Shown piece after piece: positions 28,850 to 40,410 of a DNA stretch of 64,000 nt (position 1 is its first letter; every line of letters starts with the position of its first letter). The DNA lies in NCBI GenBank assembly GCA_963556255.1, contig OY744605.1:71710134-71774133 (forward strand). Direction: 5' to 3'. The notes under the pieces are model-generated. The model did no database searches. It saw only the letters and a list, made by a program, of their open reading frames with translations, and was not told the origin of the DNA. Made by a program: the position numbers and the translations under genes. The DNA is from Allolobophora icterica. Lineage: Eukaryota; Annelida; Clitellata; Crassiclitellata; Lumbricidae.

Positions 28850-31300
28850 TATAGCTGTATATATTGAAATTAAATTTATGGTAAAAATCAAGTTAGCGCA
28901 AAATTGCTTTGTTGTAATAAATACAATTGTAAGAAATCAAGATTTTAGTACAAAACTGCTCTATGTATGTATGCGTGCATGTATGTTTTGAATATTTATA
29001 TGGCCTCCGAAGTAAAATGTGCTGAACATGCTTTGGGTGAAGTACTTAAAAGGCGTGATACTAAATGTCTTCAGGCATTACTTGCATAGATACTCTGCAT
29101 ACATTTCTTTTTAATAAATTAATTGTATAAACGGATTAAAAAAAATTCTGGTGTGAAATCCTGTTTATCAATCTGCTCAGGTTTGACACTGGCTAACTTT
29201 GATAGAAACGCATTTCAAGATTTCTGGTACACTAGAATCCTCAATCAACATAGGCCATAGAATGAGTACATAGACTGTTCACTGTTGATTGGGGAGTTGG
29301 CCGATGAGGAAGTGGACTGGCCACCCACCCGCATATGCTGGGACCGAGAAACAAGGTTGCTATCGCATCACAACCATGACTGCAGCTTGACTTCTGGTCT
29401 TTGGAGGCACTGTGTGAAGTGTCTAGGTACATGCATAATACATACTTCGTGTTGTTGGGTTTTCATTACAAACCTTTTCTTTTTCTAACTTGCGTCTTAT
29501 CCGCAGCCAGTTGTGAGTGAGATGTGGGTAAGACGCCTTTGTTATGTTAGATCAAGCAAAGCCAAAGAATCCTGCATGTTAGCATATGATTATCATTGAA
29601 GCAGTGTTTCGTAGAATGTTCAGTGTACGTTAGTTATGCTACCTTTAGATAAGTTACACATTACGTAACTGTCTATGTTAGTTATGCTGCATTACCCTGC
29701 AGTTATACTCTCCGTGTGTAACTTGTGTGTAAAATGTCTGTACAGAGTTATGTTGCTTTACCTTACAGTCATCCTGACATATGGTGTGTGCTTGATAACT
29801 GAGTGAATTTGTTAAAAGTAATGTCTGCCAAGAGCAGATATTAGTGTGGCCGCCCAGAGTGCTCCCACACGTTAAACCATCTGTTGTCGAAGCAGATTCT
29901 GAGTTGCCTGGCAGCTGATAAAACCGAATGCTTGTTGACACCAGACAGTTTATATCAGCAAGCATATAGCCACTCGTGTGTCTCGTCGTACCAGACATAA
30001 CTTTTAAGAGAGTATATTGTTTGGTGTTTTCAGGCATTACTTTTAAGGGAGTATAAATAGTAGGCAAGTTGATGGAGTTTGCGTGCTTTGTTGGTTGATA
30101 GATTGATTGTCTGATGCTTTCAGACATTACTTTCAAGGGAGTATGTATAGTTGGTGAGCTGGTTTGTTGGTTGATGAGGCGCCATCTATGAACAACGGAG
30201 ACTAGTTGTGTGTGCCTTTTCGTCTTCTAGTCACTAGTTTTAGCTGCGAATATACGTACCGTTCTCTGTACATTGTAGAATTTACGTAGAGCCATGTATT
30301 TAGATGTTGGCTGACCTAACCAACAAACTTGTATCGTTCTTGAAGAGAGTAAAGGGACTTGTTGCTTTGGTGAACTATTGTAAAGAGTTGCGTTTGAATC
30401 TTGCATGTACCGTATAATGTGTTTCAATCTTTAAGAAAACAAGAGGGAATGTGCTTCGTGTGTTTCTACAAAAGGGTGGAGTTTTGTGCACATTCATTAT
30501 ACAGCGGGAATGTGTTATTCTTTAACAAAGAGAGGGTAGGAATATTGTATAATAGGAAAAGAAATTGGAGTTTTTCTTTTTTAAAATAGAGAATATTTTA
30601 TATTGTTATCTTCTTTACCTAGAGTAGAAGTGATCCCTCATGGCTTAAAATCTCTGGAGAAATTGTGTAATTCTTTAATAAAAATAAGGAGGTATTGTAT
30701 CAATCTTAAGAATAGAGAGTGTGTGTTGTATAATTCTTTAAGAAAGCATGAATATTGTATAATTCTTTAAAAGGAAGGAAATTTTGGGTCTTATCCAAGA
30801 AAAGAGGGATTGAATCACCTTGCTGAAGGTGATTAATTTAAGTGATTAAGGTAATTATATAGAAGCATTCGTTGCCGAAGTAGATTTAGTGATTAAGGTG
30901 ATAAAAGTAATTTGAGACATGTTGCTTTACGAAAAGAGCTTTAAGCTTTAGGTGCGGACTGCAGACGTCTGCATTGGAGATAAATACGTTCCCCTTATCC
31001 ACATTTGTCCTCATTTGACCCTCCCTGCCCTCGTTGCGGACGTTCTTAGTGGATGACCCATAGCCGGATGTGGCCTCTGCAACTTATTATTTATGACATA
31101 CAGTCAACGACCTCCGTGCATCAACTCGTCTGCAGCTCCGTATATTTCGGCGTCCGTATAAGTAACATTTACTCTGAATAGTTTTACTGCGAGAGGTGCC
31201 TTATTAATGACTAAATACGATCAGATTTATTTTCTATGAAAATTCTAATCTCCATAGCCAAATCCTGCTTTCTCCATCTTAGATGTATGCGGCAAGTCAC
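28850..31300. other. Intergenic, little structure
   Basis: Contains a partial SINE B (29270-29430). AT-rich sequence with repeated short phrases (acttttaagggagtat at 30000-30150; ttctttaa repeats at 30400-30780). No gene seen. Confidence 0.5.
29270..29430 (+). mobile_element. Partial SINE family B
   Basis: gaggaagtggactggccacc through ccatgactgc matches the 3' half of the family B element at 20760-20850. Confidence 0.55.
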
Positions 31301-31319
31301 GAAGCTTTAATTGAAAATG

Positions 31320-31890
31320 TCTCCGCACCCTAGTTTAGGTCATATAGTCATCTCCAGAATTGACTACTGCAACTCGATCCTCTACGCCTACGGCCTTCCG
31401 GCATCAACCTTGAAACCATACCTGTTCTCCATTACGCTGGTAAGCTTGTAAAAACCTCTGATCACGTCACCCCAGCCCTTCGCGAGCTACGTTGGCTCCC
31501 CATACAAGCTCGCATTAACTTCAAAATGTGCCTCCTAATCGGGAGTTGCTGTAGGCTACAAACTCGTCTCCATGCGTTTCGTCACTTGTTATAGGCCTAC
31601 CATGTTTTTCTCTTCAATCCAGTCGAGGACCACGAATATCCTCCCAAGGTGATTTTGCCGTCACTCGTTCATTCAGGAAATTTGGAAACCAAGCATTTAC
31701 ACTAGCTGAATGGAACAAACTGCCGGATTATATTCGTATTTCCTCAACACCATTGGCTTTCAAAACTAACCTTTAAACTTATCTGTTTAAAATGTAGGCC
31801 TACTATGATTAGACTTCCTACTGTTACACGCTTTCGTGAAATTTCTTATCTTGTTTAGGCGCACTACAAATGCACTACAAATTATTATTA
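31320..31890 (+). mobile_element. CR1/L2-like LINE 3' end, degenerate
   Basis: Frames read GHIVISRIDYCNSILYAYGL, then HVTPALRELRWLPIQARINF, then FRKFGNQAFTLAEWNKLPDY: the RT C-terminal signature of CR1/L2 LINEs, broken by frameshifts and stops. It ends aggcgcactacaaatgc and an (att)n tract, the same tail motif (gcgctayanaaat) that ends SINE A. Confidence 0.75.
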
Positions 31891-31989
31891 TCATTATTTC
31901 TTTCTTCCGTGCATAGTGCATACTTACTGAATTAGACAGCGTCTGTTGCACGTGGTATAAATCAAATAACACGATTTGCTAATGACTGG

Positions 31990-32076
31990 TGACGTCATAC
32001 TATAGAAACAACATCGGATGACGTCAAATCAGTTACCACAGTAACCTGCAACGGTTTCTTGTTTCTTCCATTGAGG
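31990..32076 (+). promoter_or_regulatory. Possible promoter: two CRE palindromes, X-box, donor site
   Basis: TGACGTCA at 31990-31997 and 32019-32026 is followed by GTTACCACAGTAAC (32032-32045), a full match to the RFX X-box pattern GTNRCC-N2-RGYAAC. A donor-like TTGAG|GTATGT sits at 32076. The order suggests a core promoter and short leader exon, upstream of the exon-like array at 33290. Inference from motifs only. Confidence 0.35.
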
Positions 32077-32359
32077 TATGTAATAAACGCAATCTTTGAT
32101 CGCGCTCTGAGTTTGATTATAGACTAGTTTGGTTTTAATTTTGTTTCTCTAAGTATTTTTCGCTGAAAACTGATGATTGTAAGCTTAGAAACGGAAGTTC
32201 CACAAGGTAAACGATAAAGTATAATATTATAACTGTTTCTTATCGAAATAATTAGAAGAAGCGAGCCCTCCGCCTTAACCACGATAAGACCCAGTACATG
32301 TATTTGTCTCGGTAATTGTGTCCAGCTTGCCAGGATCGATGCTGACTCCGCCTCAGGTT

Positions 32360-32450
32360 TCCCAATTCATTCATTCATTCATTCATTCATTCATTTGAGA
32401 ACTTATATAGCGCGTCTTCAATGGGACTACTCAGAGGCGCTCCAATGTGT
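32360..32450 (-). mobile_element. (ATTC)n plus family C tail
   Basis: attcattcattcattc followed by acttatatagcgcg and actactcagaggcgctcc; same layout as 11724-11800. Confidence 0.6.
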
Positions 32451-32639
32451 ACTTCTCATCTGTCCGTGATCTTGGATTCGTCCTAGACTCTCTCTGTCTG
32501 ATCATGTGAGTAGTACTAGTGTCTCTCGCTCGTGCTTTTACTATTTACGCTAACTTCGTGCCATTCGCCAGTCCCTTCCGCTGCATGCGATTGTGACCTT
32601 CGTTCATGCTCGCTTCTCCTCTACTAATACCTCTAAGCT

Positions 32640-33080
32640 TCAGTACATCCTTAATGCAGCTGCTCGCCTCATAGGGGCATCATGAAGTTTGCCCTATATC
32701 TCTTCCTACATCCGGGACTCCCTTCACTGGCTTCCCATTCAGCAACGCATCCAATTTAAGGTCCGTTCCCTCATGCGTAACTGCCGTGTTGGCTCAGCTC
32801 CGCTGTATCTCAGGGCTTACTGCACCCCGGTTTCCAATTTGCCTGGTCGGGCCTCTCTCCGGTCATCTGCCCATGGCCACTTTGTAGTTCCTTGGATGCG
32901 CACTGCTACTGCCCAATCTCGTAGTTTTGCAGTTGTGGGCCCTTCCAGCTGGAATAGCCTCCCTCAGGGCTTTAGGCTTGTCCTCCTCCTCTCTCTCTCC
33001 TCCGTCCAGTTTCGCAAGCGCCTGAAAACATTTCTGTTTGTCAGTGAAGACACTGACTCGAGTCGTGAGCGCCTCTGATC
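32640..33080 (+). mobile_element. CR1/L2-like LINE 3' end with open C-terminal frame
   Basis: A 129-codon frame (32689-33078) reads DSLHWLPIQQRIQFKVRSLM, GPSSWNSLP and FRKRLKTFLF, the conserved C-terminal end of CR1/L2-type reverse transcriptases. Upstream bases (aatgcagctgctcgcctca, i.e. NAAARLI) belong to the same ORF in another frame. 5' truncated, not functional. Confidence 0.8.
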
Positions 33081-33081
33081 A

Positions 33082-33245
33082 GTCTTGTTGTCAAGACTCA
33101 AGACCTTAAACCTCAGACCAAGACCAAGACTTTGAACCTCGAGACCAAGATCAAGACCAAGACTTTGAACCTCGAGACCAAGACCAAGACTTTGAACCTC
33201 GAGACCAAGACCAAGACATTGAACCTCAAGACCAAGACCAAGACC
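33082..33245 (+). repeat. AAGACC minisatellite element, copy 2
   Basis: Tandem units aagactttgaacctcgagac plus accaagacc, opening with tcttgttgtcaagactc. It is the inverted counterpart of 10384-10600, inserted just after the LINE end. Confidence 0.75.
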
Positions 33246-34484
33246 CAAAAAAATCACATTCAGGCCAAGATTTCCATTTTAGGGGAGACTTCTTTTTATA
33301 TCACAGTATAGGCAAATTTTTTTTAACAAACCAAATCATATAAAATATCAAGAGCCAGCATCAAGAGAAGCCTACATCCAAAGAAAGCCAGTAAAGTCAG
33401 CACAAATGTAAAGACCAGAAGTACAGTGCAGAAAATCAGTAGGTATTTTTCAACTTAAAACTTGTGTGTTTCATGTCTTTTTTTACACTATTATCAATGA
33501 TGTTTCTTTCAGATTACAAATTAAAGTACCAATAGAGCCAACAGCAAAACGGCAACTTTCCAATCAAAGTGAATATGAAACTAAAGCCCAATGGTCTAGT
33601 ACAGAGCTTCAACACAGGTATTTCGAAATTAGATTTCTGTGTTCTATATCTTTTGGACATTTATGGACCTAAGTTTTTGTTTCATTACATAGAGATACTG
33701 GAAAAAGTTCAGCAAAACTACGCATTATCTGAGAAAAGCCAACATTGAGAGAAAGACATCTTCAAAGCGAGAACACATGAAACAGTTCAACTATGGAAGA
33801 TAAACAGGTATTTAAGAAATTAAGTTTTATATCGTTTTAAGGGCTAAAAGTTCATTTAGTTCATCGAGTAAAAGAGAAAATCTGAAGAAAATCACAACAG
33901 AGAAGACTCGCAAGAATATTTCGAATTAAGATTTTTCTGGCTCATGCTTTAAAGTCATTTAATACTGAAATTTTAAAGATATAAACACAAACACCAAGAA
34001 GGCCAACATCACAAAAAATCTTTCCTCAACCAAAGCCCAGAGAAGATTGGCAGATATTTTTCAAATTAAAGTTTATTCGTTTCATGTATTTCAGTCATTT
34101 TAATCAAATTAAAGTTTTTCAGCAGATAAACACAGAAACCAAGACCAAAATCACAACAAAGCCTTCCTCAAAGCCCAGAATAGATTGCCAGGTAATTTTA
34201 AAATTAAGATTTCTTGTTTCATGTATTTGATTCATCTTAATTATAGATAAACACAGAGAAACACAGAAGACCAAAATCACAGCAAAGCCCAGAAAAGACT
34301 GGCAGGTATTTTCAAATTATGGCTTCTCTGTCTCGTATGTTGAATGTGTTTTAAATACTTTTAATTATAAAGTTTTTCAGCAGACAAACAAAATACCAAG
34401 AGTGCCAAACAACTAAGCCATCATCAAAGCCCAGAAAAGATTGTTAGGCATTTGAATTAAAATACTTGTTTCTAATTGGATGTC

Positions 34485-35372
34485 TTATTTTTTTTTTACT
34501 TTCTGTCCCATGTACAGGTTTCCAATAAGTCTTCGCTCTTTCCAATCCACCCCTATTCTTCGTAATGCATGCATTAATTTCCTCCAATCCACCCTATCGA
34601 AAGCCTTCTCATAGTCGACGAAACACACATAGACGTCCTGGCCATGCTGGAGGCTTCTTTCTGCTAGTATCCTCACCGCTGCAATTGCATCTCTTGTTCC
34701 TCTTCCCTTTCTAAAACCAAATTGATCCTCCCCCAAGCAGTCATCTGTTTCTGCCTTGGCTTGCAGTCTCTTCGTGATAACTCTTAGTAGAATCTTGGAT
34801 GCATGGGTGAGGAGGCTTATAGTTCGGTGGTCTTCACATGTTGTTGCATTTGGCTTTTTCTTGAGCGGGATCAGTATGGTCTGTAGGAAATCTTCCGGCC
34901 AAACTCCTGTGTTATATATGTCTTGGCATAACCGCACTAGTTCTGTCATTGCCTTCTCTCCCAGGTTCCTCAGTATTTCAATTGGGATATTATCAATTCC
35001 TTCTGCTTTGTTGTTTTTCATATCACTGATTGCTGCCAGAACCTCCTCCCTTAGTACGTCCGGTCCTATGTTATCGGTACTTGGTGTTTGTTCTTCCCCG
35101 AGATCTTCTTGGCTACTTTTTCCCATATGTAGATCCCCAACATATTCCTTCCATCTTTTCCTGATATCGTCTGCGTCCTCTAGCAACTTGCCATCCTTGT
35201 CCTTGATTGCGCTTCCGCCACCCATATTTTTCTTATTTGTCAGTGTTTTGACCTTTCCATATACCAGGTCGTGTCTTCCTCGATTCTGTAGCATCTCTAG
35301 CTCCTCACACTGCTCTTCCCACCAATCCTCTCTTGCCTTATCTGTTGTTGTTCTTCTTAGTTGATTATTCAT
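34485..35372 (-). pseudogene. LINE reverse transcriptase, inverted 5' portion
   Basis: Minus-strand frame beginning MNNQLRRTTTDKA and ending LIGNLYMGQKVK. It contains the region between endonuclease and RT, then RT motifs ending with VCFVDYEKAFDRVDW (motif A, catalytic Asp). The frame is open throughout; it stops only because the inversion cuts the gene between RT motifs A and B. Confidence 0.85.
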
Positions 35373-36293
35373 GGGACAGAAAGTAAAAATAAGAATAGAT
35401 GGTGAATACTCAGAGCCGGGAAGAATGGGCAGAGGAGTGAGGCAAGGATGCCCGCTCTCTCCAATACTCTTCAACATCTACATCGAAGAGCTTGTACGGG
35501 AGGCGATGGAAGAAATGAACGAGGGAATAAAGGTTGGGGGTAGGTTGGTGAAAGCGCTGAGATTTGCGGATGATCAGGCAATGTTAGCAAGAAGCCAAAA
35601 AGGACTGCAGAGAATGATGGATCGCCTGAATATGATCTCAACAGAATACGAAATGAAAATAAATACCAAGAAGACAAAGGTCATGAGGATAAGCAAAAGA
35701 GAAGAAAAAGAAGTTAGAATAACCGTAAACAAGTTGAGAGATTCTGTTACCTAGGAAGTATGGTCACGAGGGATGTGAAGTGCCATGCGGAGATAAAAAG
35801 AAGAATAGCCATGGGAAAAGATGCATTCTATAAAAGAAAGGAGCTCTTGAGAGGAAAATTAAATAGGAATCTGAAGAAGCGAATGGTTAAGACGCTGGTA
35901 TGGAGTGTGGTTCTATACGGATCTGAAACGTGGACTATAAGAGGGGAGGACATCAAAAGGATAGAAGCCTTCGAAATGTGGATATGGCGTAGAATGGAGA
36001 GAATCAGCTGGACAGAGCACAAGACAAATGACGAAGTACTGCAAATGGTGGGAGAGGAGAGATCCATGATGAGGACAATCAGAGAGCGTCAAAGAAGATG
36101 GATTGGCCATATAATGAGAGGAAATTCCCTGCTACGAGATATCATCGAGGGTAGAATGGAAGGGAAAAAGACAAGAGGAAGACCAAGAACAATGTTCCTA
36201 GACTGGACAATAAAGAAGGACGGCTACAGACAGATGAAAGCGGAAGCTCAACATCGAGAGGAATGGCGCCGTTGGACATACGAACCTGCCTAA
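35371..36293 (+). pseudogene. LINE reverse transcriptase, direct 3' portion
   Basis: Continues the same protein from MGQKVKIRIDGEY: GVRQGCPLSPILFNIYIEEL (motif B) and FADDQAML (motif C, with the ADD catalytic pair). A one-base frameshift near 35735 moves the reading frame from a stop at 35754 into [13 protein letters not shown] onward, then [10 protein letters not shown] and [10 protein letters not shown], ending WRRWTYEPA at 36293. Inactive because of the inversion and frameshift. Confidence 0.85.
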
Positions 36294-37440
36294 GGGCAGA
36301 GAACCAAAGAAGAAGAGAATTGGATGTCATTTTAGCCAACATTAAAGCAAGCCATTAGGAGAGTCCACAGAAGAGCATTGGGTACTTTTTGAAAAGCCAC
36401 ATTCCTTGATTTTAATAGGAAAGTCCTTTTAGGTGTGTATGTTCTTAAGAAAAGAAAAAATTTACAAAAGGCGATTTTAAAGCAATGGCTGCCTAAACAC
36501 AACTGATCGAAGACGTTGCTAAAGATATTTTTAATGAAGATTTCTCTATTTCACATTTGTATACCACAGTAGGTGAGAAGTATTTTTTCAGTCAATAACC
36601 TACAATAATTATTTATCCAACAAGAACGCAAGCACTGAATACAAACCATCATCAGAGCGAAGTGTCTGTCGCACCAAAGAACAGAGAAGATCAACAGGAT
36701 TCAACAGGTATTTCGAAATTAAGATTCCTGTGTTTGATATCTTTGTCATTGTAGGGACAAGAATTTATTTTCATTATGTGAAAATATAAAATGCAAAGGA
36801 CGCAGGCATCAAACAAGGTTCAGAATTCCAGAACAGATAAACAACAGGTATTTTCAAACTAATATTTCTTTTGTGTCTATATATCAGCCTCACTGCAAGA
36901 GTTTTCTCAACAGATAAATAAAATTGATGAAATCCAACATTAAAGTAAAGCTAACACCTAGACAATCAGGGTATAAGGCCAGAGAAGACCAGCAATTACT
37001 TTCTCTAGTTCAGATTCCTCTGTTCATACCACCACTGTAACTTAAGAGGTTAAACTAATTTTCAGCAGAAGAAAAACTTGCAAAAGCGTAAAGAAGCCAA
37101 AATCAAGACATTACACAGAAGTCATCCGAGTGAAGCCATCAACAAAGCAATGCCTACAGGTACAAAAGAGTTGTCCTACAGGTTATGTTGAAATTAGATC
37201 TAAAAGATTCATGAGTTTCATATCTGGGTGTCAATTTAGCAGACAGCATTCAACAGACATGCAACATCAGTGAAGTCAACCACGAAGTAAAGGCCAGAAG
37301 TACAGAGCAGATCAACAGGTATTTTCAAGCTAAGACTTGTCTGTTTCATGTCTTTTTCACTGTAGTGGCAACAGTTTTTATTTCAACACAAAAAAGTATC
37401 AATGAAGCCAAAATCAAAACAGCCATCTTCAAAGCAAAGA

Positions 37441-40410
37441 ACTTTATTAGTTCATGATTCTAGCAATCAGTTCTCGATTCTAGCAATCGGTTCATGCATA
37501 ACTTATAGCAAATAGTTCTTGATTCTAGCAATCAGTTCTCGATTCTAGCAATCGCCTCATGCTTCTAGCAATCAGTTCTTGATTCTAGCAATCAGTTCTC
37601 GATTCTAGCAATCGGTTCTCGATTCTAGCAATCAGTTCTCGAGTCTAACAATCAGTATTCGATTCTAGCCATCAGTTCGTGATTTTAGCAATCAGGTCAT
37701 GATTCTAGCAATCGGTTCTCAAATATAGCAATCAGTTCATGATTCTAGCAATCAGTTCATGAGTCTAGCAATCAGTGCTCATTTCTAGCAATTAGTTCAT
37801 GCTTCTAGCAATCAATTCTTGATTCTAGCCACCAGTTCTCGATTCTAGCCATTAGTTTGTGATTTTAGCAATCAGCTCATGATTCTAGCAATCAGTTCAT
37901 GATTCTAGCAATCAATTCATGATTCTAACAATCGGTTCTCGATTCTAGCAATCACATCGTGATTCTAGCAATCGGTTCATTGTGATTTTAGCAATCAGTT
38001 CATGATTCTAGCAATCACTTCTCAAATATAGCAATCAGTTCTTGACTCTAGCAATCAGTTCAAGAGTCTAGCAATCAGTTCATGAGTCTAGCAAACAGCT
38101 CTCGATTTTAGCAATCAGTTCATGATTCTAGCAAGGAGTTCTCAATTCTAGCAATCATTTCATGCTTCTAGCAATCAATTCTTGATTATAGCCACCAGTT
38201 CTCGATTCTAGCCATCAGTTTGTGATTTTAGAGAACTGATTGCTAGAATCCTGATTGCTAGAAGCATGAACTGATTGCTGCAACTGAGAGTTAATTGCTA
38301 CAATTATGAATTGATAGCTAGAATTGAAAACTCATCTGATTGCAAGAATCATGAACTGATTGCTAAAATCACACTGAACCGTGATGTAATTGCTAGAATC
38401 GAGAACCGATTGTTTGAATCCTGAATTGATTGCTAAAATCATGAACTGATTGCTAGAATCATGCAGTGATTGCTAGAATCGAGAACTGATTGCTAGAAGT
38501 ATCATCTGATTGCTAGAATCATGAACTGATTGCTAAAATCACATGAACCGATTGCTAGAATCATGACGTGATTGCTAGAACCGAGAACCGATTGTTAGAA
38601 TCATGAATTGATTGCTAGAATCATGAACCGATTGCTAGAATCATGATGTGATTGCTAGAATCGAGAACCGATTGTTTGAATCATGAATTGATTGCTAGAA
38701 TCATGAACTGATTGCTAGAATCAGTTCATGATTCTATCAATCCGATGATTGTTCTAGCAATCAGTTCTCGATTCTAGCAATCACTTCATGATTCAAGCAA
38801 TCAGTTCATGATTCTAGCAATCACATCATGATTCTAGCAATCGGTTAATTGTGATATTAGCAATCAGTTCAGGATTCTAGCAATCAGATGAGTTTTTGAT
38901 TTTAGCTATCAATTCATAATTGTAGCAATTAACTCTCGGTTCCAGCAATCAGTTCATGCTTCTAGCAATCAGGATTCTAGCAATCAGATCGTGGGTGTAG
39001 CAATCAGTTCTCGAGTCTAGCAATCAGTTCATGATTCTAGCAATTACTTCATGATTCTAGCAATAGGATTATAATTCTAGCAATCAGTTCTCGATTCTAG
39101 CAATCAATTCTCGATTCTAGTAATCAATTCATGATTCTAGCAATCAGTTGTCGATTCTAGCAATCAGTTCATGATCCCAGCAATCAGTTCATGATCCCAG
39201 CAATCAGTTCTCGATTCCAGCGATCAGTTCATGACTCCAGCAATCAGTTCTCGATTCTAGCGATTAGTTCTTGATTCTATCAATCAATTCTCGACTCTAG
39301 CAACCAGTTCATGATTCTAGCAATCATATCATGATTCTAGCAATCAGATCATGCATGATTCTATCAATCAGATCGTGATTTTTACAAATAGTTCATGATT
39401 TTAGCAATCAGTTCATGAGTCCAGCCATCAGTTCTCGATTGTAGCAATCAGTTTTCGATTCTTGCAATCAATTGATAATTCTAGCAATTTGTTCTCCATT
39501 CCTGCAATCGCTTCATGATTCTATCGATCAGTTCTCGATTCTAGGAATCGGTTCATGCTTCTAGAAATCAGGATTCTAGCAATCAGTTCTCGATTCTAAC
39601 AATCAGTTCAGGCTTCTAGAAATCCAGATTCTGGTAATCAGTTCTCGATTCTAGCAATCAGTCCATGATTATAGCAATCATATCATGATTCTAACAATCA
39701 GTTCTTGATTCTAGCCATCAGTTCATGATTCTCGCAATTCTAGGAATCAGTTCATGGTTCTAATAATCAGTTCATGATTGTAGCAATCAGTTCTCGATTC
39801 TAACAATCAGTTCATGGTCCTTGCAATCATTTCTTCATTCTAGCGACCAGTATATGATTCTAGCAATCATTTCTTGATTTTAACAATCAGTTCTCGATTG
39901 TAGCAATCGGTTATCGATTCTAGCATTCAGTTCTCGATTCTAACAATCAGCACTCGATTCTGTCAATCAGTTCGTGATTTCAATGAGTCACCCCAATCGA
40001 TTGCTCTTTTCTTTTCGACTCTTGCCTTAAAACTGTCTTGTTTGCCCGGGGTTGTACTGGGAGTTCTTCTGAGTAGATAACCTTGAAGGGCCCCATGTAT
40101 TAGCAATCAGTTCATGATTCAAGCAATCGGTTCTCAAATCTAGCAGTCAGTTCTCGATTCTAGCAATCAGTTCATGAGTCTATCAATCAGTTCTCAAACC
40201 TAGCAATCAGGTCTGGATTCTAGCAGTCAGTTTATGATTATAGCAATCAGTTCTGTTCTCGATTCTAGCAATCAGTTCATGATTCTAGCAATCAGTTCAT
40301 GATTCTAGCAATAAGTTTATGATTCTACCAATCAGATCATGATTCTATCAATCAGATCATGATTCTACCAATCAGATCATGATTCTACCAATCAGTTCTC
40401 GATTCTAGCG
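37441..40410. repeat. 20-bp minisatellite array with inverted block
   Basis: About 3 kb of imperfect 20-bp units, consensus TTCATGATTCTAGCAATCAG or TTCTCGATTCTAGCAATCAG. Orientation is + at 37441-38230, inverted at 38231-38721 (attgctagaatcatgaactg), then + again to 39975 and 40099-40410. 39976-40098 is an unrelated retroelement tail. Two or three further units lie at 41689-41745. No cas-like genes and no unique spacers are present. It interrupts the splice-like array and must have grown within it. Confidence 0.93.
39976..40098 (+). mobile_element. Family C retroelement tail inside the minisatellite
   Basis: cttaaaactgtcttgtttg and tgggagttcttctgagtaga are the + strand counterpart of family C (inverted at 11750-11830). 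It is flanked on both sides by 20-bp units, so it was inserted into an existing array. Confidence 0.6.

Larger units (their letters stand above)
34485..36317. mobile_element. Non-LTR retrotransposon with 5' inversion
   Basis: The 5' part of the element (34485-35370) is inverted relative to the 3' part (35370-36317). The 19-base sequence at the breakpoint (catgggacagaaagtaaaa) is present at both sides, 34494-34512 inverted and 35370-35388 direct. The whole is flanked by the 11-bp duplication aattggatgtc (34474-34484 and 36318-36328). This is the structure made by twin priming. It ends in an agaagaag-type tail rather than long poly(A). The clade is not assigned. Confidence 0.88.
33290..37440 (+). 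repeat. Tandem array of splice-like units (block 1)
   Basis: Degenerate repeat of roughly 110-190 bp. Typical unit: an acceptor-like tttttcag or attatag; an A-rich exon-like segment containing accaagaccaaaatcac and tcaaagcccagaaaagattg; a donor-like cag|gtatttt; then a short intron-like part caaattaagatttctgtgtttcatgtctttt. Donor-like junctions include 33618, 33808, 34190, 34306, 36700, 36849 and 37319. Some segments are open in one frame (33513-33617; the 69-base unit beginning at about 34122), others carry stops. A LINE interrupts it at 34485-36317, and a minisatellite ends it at about 37440. It could be a gene with reiterated exons, a non-coding RNA, or a satellite. Confidence 0.6.

Noticed and set aside
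32689..33078. Host gene of 129 codons
   Set aside because: The frame is the C-terminal end of a CR1/L2-type LINE reverse transcriptase, truncated at the 5' side.
34756..35364. 202-codon plus-strand frame
   Set aside because: Shadow of the inverted LINE reverse-transcriptase frame on the minus strand.
37441..40410. CRISPR array
   Set aside because: Units are continuous 20-bp tandem repeats without unique spacers, there are no cas genes, and the DNA is animal.
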